DNA of 64,000 nt from Zychaea mexicana. Its lineage: Eukaryota; Mucoromycota; Mucoromycetes; Mucorales; Lichtheimiaceae. The notes under the pieces were generated by a model. The model was not told where the DNA came from. It saw only the letters and a program-made list of their open reading frames with translations, and did no database searches. A program made the position numbers and the translations under genes. Numbering within the stretch: the stretch's first letter is position 1; each line of letters opens with the position of its first letter. The DNA is taken from contig NW_026516681.1 of assembly GCF_025766255.1 (NCBI RefSeq), positions 248,001 to 312,000 of the forward strand. The letters run 5' to 3'. Shown one piece after another: positions 58,126-64,000 of this stretch.

Positions 58126-61100
58126 CGTATAGTGTTCAGCAATAATGATAAAAAAGGTATGTAAAAGAGTAACTGGGGAGGAGGGTGAAGAATAAGAAAG
58201 TTTGTTGCCACACAAACACGCCACTTCATATTTATATTTTCAGATGGGCACTTGCCACCTTTCCTTTTTCTCACTTTGCCGCGGTGGTAACGAGACCCAC
58301 GAACAGCATCAAAAGCTTATGTTTCACTATATTACGGCTTTTGGATATTACGGTTTTCAGCGTAGAGTCTGCTGAGGAGGTGGATACAAGCTGCTACAAG
58401 CCCAATGTGGCTGGAAGGATACTCTTTTTCCGTTACAATTTGTATTCACGAACAAATAGAACTTTGCTGCTATACATTTTCCGCTTCTGTATCCTGGCAA
58501 GAGCCTTTAATAGATCAAAAACCCTCGGGTTTCCAAGGTCTTATATACCATATGGCTAAATTGGCGGCCTCGAACTTTGAATTTAGCACGGACAACAATA
58601 ATGGACATGGAATATCAGAGCACAACGTGATCTATCATTCACGTTAAAACAATGATCGGTCCGGAGGTTTTCTTTTACGTCACACTGAACTTTTTCTTTT
58701 TCTTCGAAAATGACAACTTGTCGCAAATTGAAATTATCTTGTCGCGTTTCTAAATTTAGCTTGTCGTGTTTTGGGAAATTTGGGTTGTCGTGTTTCGCAT
58801 CTGGAAATTTTGCTTGGCGCAGTTGACAATTTTACATGATTCTTGCTTTAGATAGGCGTCCTTATGCTACACCTGCTAACACAAAAAAAATAGAGCATTA
58901 TCATTCAGGCTTGTTAAGCACTTTACTATAACTGAATAATTAAAGTGGATTAAAACCCCTCACGTGCAAGATGTGAGTGTGAAGTAGCTATGAAAATGTA
59001 TGACCTGGTTTTGCTTTAACATATAGTGTAGTAGAGGCAAAGACGAAGGGTGCGTGTACTTTTATAAGGCCGAGAACATGGTAAAAAAACCCTCCCAGTA
59101 GATAACGGCTGTTATTTTAGAGAGGCTTATGCTTTTTCAAGTAAGATGTGAAGAATGATAATACTATATACATTGTCCCAGATTGTATTGATTTTGGTAG
59201 CAATATACATCAATGAGAGGGAATCAATATACACTATTGTGAAACGGAATATAAACTTTGGAGTGCATTTACATGCATTCAAAGGCGCTTAAAGGTTTTT
59301 TTACATGCTGGGATGATACGAACAATAACCCATCGCCCGAAACTTGGGCCGTACGTTTTCTTTGGTTTGGATCACTGCTACATTTCTCCAAGATTTCTTG
59401 TGCTTTAAACATGCTGTCGAAATTGAGCGCAAATATGATGAAATGCGACGATTACGTTCTCGTATTTCTGGATGTCAACTTCAAGGGGTTTTTAGCATTC
59501 CGCAAGGGCATTTGTATCATTCGATCGTCTCGTCGTGTCATGGATTTGAGGAATGAGTAACAGCAACAACGAGCTCCAAGGGTTTAGTCTCAAGATATGG
59601 ACGAATGGAGCCAGCGTATAACAAATCAAGGAGCAAGCAAAACCATGCCCTAGGAGTGCTTTGACGAAGGAAATATAGGCATCATTTTGATTTCATGTCT
59701 AACAATACTGATACGGTATTTTTGATATCACAACCACAATAAGTGGAAGAGAGCATTGCTTCACTATCTAAGACAGTACTTGTTGACTCGTTAATGGAAT
59801 TCGTTCGGCGGTGTGTTGGATTTTGATCAGTAGTTGGGACAGTTCACGATCTTTATGCGAGGCAGGTTCATAGACAACGTCTTACTTCATATGGTTTGAT
59901 CAGTCAGTAGGGGCTTCCTTGTACTTTTCAACCGCGTGCTTTTCTATCCGATATACGAAGATCCCACTGGGTTAATGCAATACATTACATAAAGCAGGCA
60001 AAGCCGTTGTCCCAAAGTTACCAATATAATGGTATGAGCAAGATTAACAAATTCTTACTTCGATACTCACTAGGTCACTGCCAGATTAATGATTTTGGAC
60101 AATGACAAAAGTGCTGACTGGAGACAATTCATTGTGGTCTGCTGAAACTCTGCCTCTCTTACTGAATTATTCTTGACTGCTTCAAACGAAAATAAACTGC
60201 CTCAAGAGCAGTGTTTGAGAACATCTATCTTTTTACGATGATACTACCTGATAGTGCAACAAAAAATACCTAAATCCTGGGTCCAATTAATACGTTCGTT
60301 CTCCTAAATGCGACAACAACCTTCAGGCAAATCTGAAATGAATGTGTATTGCGTTTGCCGACATGTACACGGAGGTACTGTAGGGCAGTTTGATCATGCC
60401 GAGATCTTTGACGCGCTTGTTGTATTTTCTGGCAGACACGTCGACTTTTTATCTTTCGGTCAAAATTTTCTCCAGTTTAATGAGCTCAGCGACCATGGCC
60501 GTGTTAGCATCGTCGTCAATCGCCATTTCTGTCCTAGATTTTGATGTTTATACGTCTACTCTAGCTTACGACATGCTGATAAGATCGGTGGGATTACCTC
60601 GCCGTGGTATTCTTTGGTGCAAGCAAGTTTTTCATTCCGGCGTTCAAGTCGTTCTCGTCGGTGCTGTTGGCTCCTTCACCCTTTGCGATATATCTTACTG
60701 TTGATATAGGCGAATAGGCGCTTAATAAGTCACTGTACAGACACAAATTAGGGCGGACAAAAGCAACTCGTTCTCATGGATTATAACTGTATCTTGTTAG
60801 AATGGATGTAAATAGAGTATGTATTCTGGAACGAGGCACGCGAAAAGGTAAGTGACACAAAAGGTTCTTTTTTGTCCAACAGCGATGGGTTCCTGAGACA
60901 ATTTCTATTTGCTGGCTATCAATATTAACCGAGCTGCTGTTGCACAGAGCATGTATTTCCTGGGTTCTTCACGAGCAGAATCCATTTCGTCGGAAAACAT
61001 TGTATCTATTGACACTTTCACATTGATAAAAAAAATCTATCTTTTTTATCTTCTTCAAGCAAGTAAAAGCACAAAAGAATAATGTATGGCTCGTGATATA

Positions 61101-61683
61101 AGTTGTAGTCATTCCCTCGTCTTCACAAGAGCAGACAGGTCGAAGACTAAATGATAAGCTGAGCTCACATCGTTTTACATTATTAGTATAATTCTCTGCG
61201 TGTCCTCGATGTCAGTCTTAAGACTGGTATAATTCTACGTGAGGTATATCATATCTTATTGTACTTTTCAATTGAATTGCTATCATCTGCTATCAAGCAC
61301 TGAACTCGTATGCACGCACAGTAGTGGAGATCCAGCATCTTCATAATATCCGATTTAACTTAAATAACAAGAACTAAACCCTATCAGGTTGTTGTTCAGC
61401 CTTCCAAAAAGAAAGGAAGTATGCATCACCACTTGTAAATTTAGGGTCAATAGTTCAAAAACAGAGCAATAGCCACGTACATCACTATTGATGTTATCCT
61501 CAGCACAGCTGTGTACTGCTTAAAGGATAAAAAATGCTGTTGTCAATCAGTTACTGCGGAAAGAACGTCATAGTTGCCCATGATTGCCATTTCAGGATGG
61601 TGCCGCGAGTGGAGCCGCACGTCCATTTTCGCCAAGCGAACCATCCATTTTTTCTTCTTTTCCTGTTTTAACTCGCTTTCGCA
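58126..61683. other. Gene-poor region with unassigned open frames
   Basis: About 3.5 kb without a gene I can support. Frames at 58185-58559, 59258-59560 and 60308-60704 are open but give no family resemblance. A degenerate tandem repeat (58717-58833) lies inside. The stretch at 60300-60700 is more GC-rich than its surroundings and might be old transposon or pseudogene sequence. Confidence 0.45.
58717..58833 (+). repeat. Degenerate tandem repeat, about 21-28 bp units
   Basis: Five consecutive units each begin with CTTGTCGC/T-like sequence (CTTGTCGC, CTTGTCGC, CTTGTCGT, TTGTCGT, CTTGGCGC) followed by a variable part ending in an AAATT-like block. Unit lengths seen are 21, 22, 25, 28 and 21. 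Confidence 0.65.
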
Positions 61684-63744
61684 ATGTTCCCACCTGGATA
61701 TTTTTATATTATCTCGCGTAAACACGGCTATGCTCTCGATGTTTATGATGGCCAAACAAAGGTAACTTTGAAAAGTTTGAACGGGCATTTTCTCGATTGC
61801 TGTGGATGGTTACTCGGGAAATAAATAAATACAGAAAAGATGGACTTTCTGATCAATCATTTCGGGCTAAAAACATACTTCATTATGTCTATAGGCTGAT
61901 GCAAACATTATCGTGTGGCCACAGAAATTCTCTGATTCGGACAATCAGTAAGTAGAATGTATAACAGACTTAACTCGAGATTGCTGTTTGGCGCTTTACA
62001 CAAAAGGAAAAGTGGGGGTAGAGGGGGAAGAAAGAAAAAAGGCAGAAGGTGGCTACGCTTGGAAGGGGGAAAAACGATTCTTTCCTTGAACTATTTATAT
62101 AGCTTGCTCTCCACACTGCCGGATCCCAATTCATACTCACACGCACGTCATCGCTTATTATGATAGATTGTGGTCTTACGATCAAGGACGTATCGTGAAT
62201 AAGAAATCTGGCCATGGTATGTTTGCCGGTTCATCCGGCAGAAAAACGGCATGATGCTATTGTGTTTTGTTGGTTTTATTGATATGCAAGTTTGTCTTTT
62301 TGTCTTTTTTTAATCAACTTTCACTTTTTAGTTTTGGACATCAGATCAAGTAAAGTAGCCATAATCAAACTGCCATTGAAGGAAGAAGCAGATGGAAAGG
62401 GTGAGGTAAAGAGTTGAGCTAACCCGGGGTTATCAAATGTTTAGGCGCTTTCAAGAAGGACAAGGCGATCATTCAGAATAAGCGGAAAGACAAGAATCAA
62501 TCTCAAGAGGTCAGATAACACGATATTGTTGAGAAAAATATAATCTAGTACAGAATTGGCAAAGAAAAATTTATTGACATTGGCTTAATTTGTTCAGTGG
62601 GGATTTGACAATGGGCACATCTACTCTATGGTATACACTACCATGGTGCTTGATATCAAGGTACACAGCATTCTAAAGTATACCTATCGGGCATCATGGC
62701 CATTAGATAATCGATTGCGATACTGACTCTTGCTTATAGGGTGACAGTGAAGACGGCGGAGCACAAGTTCTGCTCTATAAGCGAAAGGATTCGGACAACC
62801 TGAACCAGCTTTGGTACATTGAACCTTTTCAACGCTTCGAAAGTTCCTTGAACTTGGCTGCAGATTCTGGTCCTTTGCACAAGCAGTCTGGCTTTGGCCT
62901 GCCTCGACTTGGCTATGGTGCTGAAGTGGGTGTTCCTCCCGAGCTGACAAAGTTACCTGACGATATCAATGTCACTGGCGTCAATGGTGTCGGTCCAACG
63001 CCAACCACGCCCATTACGCCTACTACTGGCAGCAACCCACAACTGCCCGAAAGCCTTGCTCTGGGAAACTATCCTCCGGGTCAACATCCCCCAAGCGGAA
63101 CCCAGAGCGGCCCCTCTGCTCAACCGCCCTACCACGGCCAAGGTTCGTATCAACAACAGCAACCCCCCGCGCCACAACAATCGGGTTATGGCAACTACCC
63201 GCCACCTCCGCCTCCATCGGCTGGCGGTAGCGGTTACCCTGCGCCTGGCGGTGGTTATCCTGCTCACAGCAGCAACCCTAGTGGTTATGGATCGCCTCCT
63301 CAACAGCATAGCACCAACGTCTATCCTCCTCCCCCACCTTCAGGATACCCGCCGTCTGGATCGCCTCAGCAACAACACAGCACCAATGTCTATCCTCCAC
63401 CTTCGCAAGGGGGGTACACGACATCTCCCCAGCAGCACAATGTTTACCCACCTAGCTCGCAACCTGCATACTCCACATCGCCTCAGCAACACCACAACAC
63501 GAACGTCTATCCTCCACCATCATCGCAAGGCTATCCCCCTCAACAACCCTCTGCCTCTGGACCCTATGGCGGCGGTGCTGGTGGTTATCCGCCTGCTCCT
63601 GGCTATCCTCCCCCGCCAGCCGGTGGTGGCTTCTACCCGCCCCAGAGACAGCAGACGATGCAAATGCCCGGTGGAGATGACCAGCAAGGTGGGTACCCTC
63701 CACCTCCTGCTTCCAGCGGTTATCCACCCTATCCACCCCAGTAA
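61684..63744 (+). CDS. Ricin-B-type (beta-trefoil) lectin with a Pro/Gln/Tyr-rich repetitive tail
   Basis: Seven exons (61684-61761, 61895-61947, 62167-62216, 62332-62400, 62445-62509, 62598-62660, 62740-63744) give 460 residues; six short introns cut the lectin domain. The start MFPPGYFYIISRKHGYALDV is followed by three QxW repeats: NQLW (across intron 2), SQEW (across intron 5) and NQLW, with VLDI/ALDV hairpins. This is the (QxW)3 signature of ricin-B lectins, which bind sugars. From about residue 170 the protein is Pro/Gly/Gln/Tyr-rich, with four related units centred on NVYPPP. No signal peptide is present, so an intracellular or non-classically exported protein is likely. It is not a toxin: no catalytic A chain is present. 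Confidence 0.88.
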
Positions 63745-64000
63745 ACCATTTTCTCGACTGTCACATATAACCTTATATACTCTCTCGCTGTCTTTTCGAT
63801 CCTCACGTCTACTCCTATGCACTCACGCACGCAAAGCCCTCTATATTTTGTAATCTGATAACGGCTTCTTCAAGCATGTATTAAAAGAATGTTTTTCTTT
63901 CTTTTTTTTATGCATGATGGTTTGCTGTAATATATTAGGAGCACATCAATGTGTCTTGTGTGAAAAAAGTATGCGGGGGTCAATGTTATATGGAATGAAT
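63745..64000. other. 3' flanking sequence of the lectin gene
   Basis: Contains CT-rich and T-rich tracts and probably the lectin gene's 3' UTR. No gene is seen before the window ends. Confidence 0.5.

Noticed and set aside
58185..58647. Overlapping plus-strand frames downstream of the small secreted gene
   Set aside because: No start context, domain or splice-consistent extension found.
59258..59560. Two overlapping frames (100 and 70 codons)
   Set aside because: One (FKHAVEIERKYDEMRRLRSR) looks mildly protein-like, but there are no flanking exons or family match.
60308..60704. GC-richer open frames on both strands
   Set aside because: Both strands give plausible-looking but unmatched sequence with stops at short range; possible pseudogene or transposon remnant, not assignable.

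Overview
The window looks like nuclear DNA of a filamentous fungus, most likely an early-diverging one of the Mucoromycota (Mucorales-like). This placement is an inference. It rests on: many short GT-AG introns (mostly 60-240 bp) that restore reading frame at every junction I checked; a canonical U2 snRNA gene; fungal families (Pcl-type cyclin, GPI-type chitin deacetylase, Mds3/Ral2-like kelch protein, Dsk2, GID4); and genes lost from ascomycete yeasts but kept here (a FERRY3/C12orf4 homologue, an EHD ATPase, NDUFAF3). All gene models below were assembled by hand from splice signals, phase agreement and family resemblance. No search was run.

Layout. 1-8.2 kb is very rich in microsatellites and homopolymer runs around one minus-strand Pcl/Pho80-type cyclin gene. 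8.2-15.4 kb is a compact housekeeping block: FERRY3-like gene with a UBA domain (+), DSK2 ubiquilin (-), Pol I subunit RPA34 (+). 15.4-19.7 kb is gene-poor and holds a diverged inverted-repeat pair that may be the ends of a dead DNA transposon. U2 snRNA (19.75 kb) is followed by a lipase, an EHD-family membrane-remodelling ATPase, YIPF6 (-), a tiny unknown gene (-), TRAPP subunit TRS33 (+) and a chitin deacetylase (+).

32-55 kb is dominated by a cluster of five monocarboxylate-transporter-like (MCT, MFS) paralogues. Three appear intact (39.4, 45.0 and 55.0 kb) and share an identical eight-exon structure. Two (32.3-34.3 and 42.1-44.3 kb) are decayed. One of the decayed copies carries a precise 207-bp insertion with an 11-bp target-site duplication. 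Between the copies lie an intronless kelch/BTB gene, NDUFAF3, GID4 and an NRAMP metal transporter. 55-61.6 kb is again gene-poor: a dead LINE-type retrotransposon end, a small secreted/anchored Ser-Gly-rich protein gene and an odd degenerate tandem repeat. The window closes with a ricin-B-type lectin carrying a long Pro/Gln/Tyr-rich repetitive tail.

The genes are mostly independent housekeeping loci, with a thematic excess of membrane-traffic functions (FERRY3, EHD, YIPF6, TRS33). I do not see an operon-like new system. The items most worth following up are the UBA-containing fungal FERRY3 homologue, the MCT birth-and-death cluster with its insertion, the two small unrecognised genes, and the lectin with the repetitive tail.
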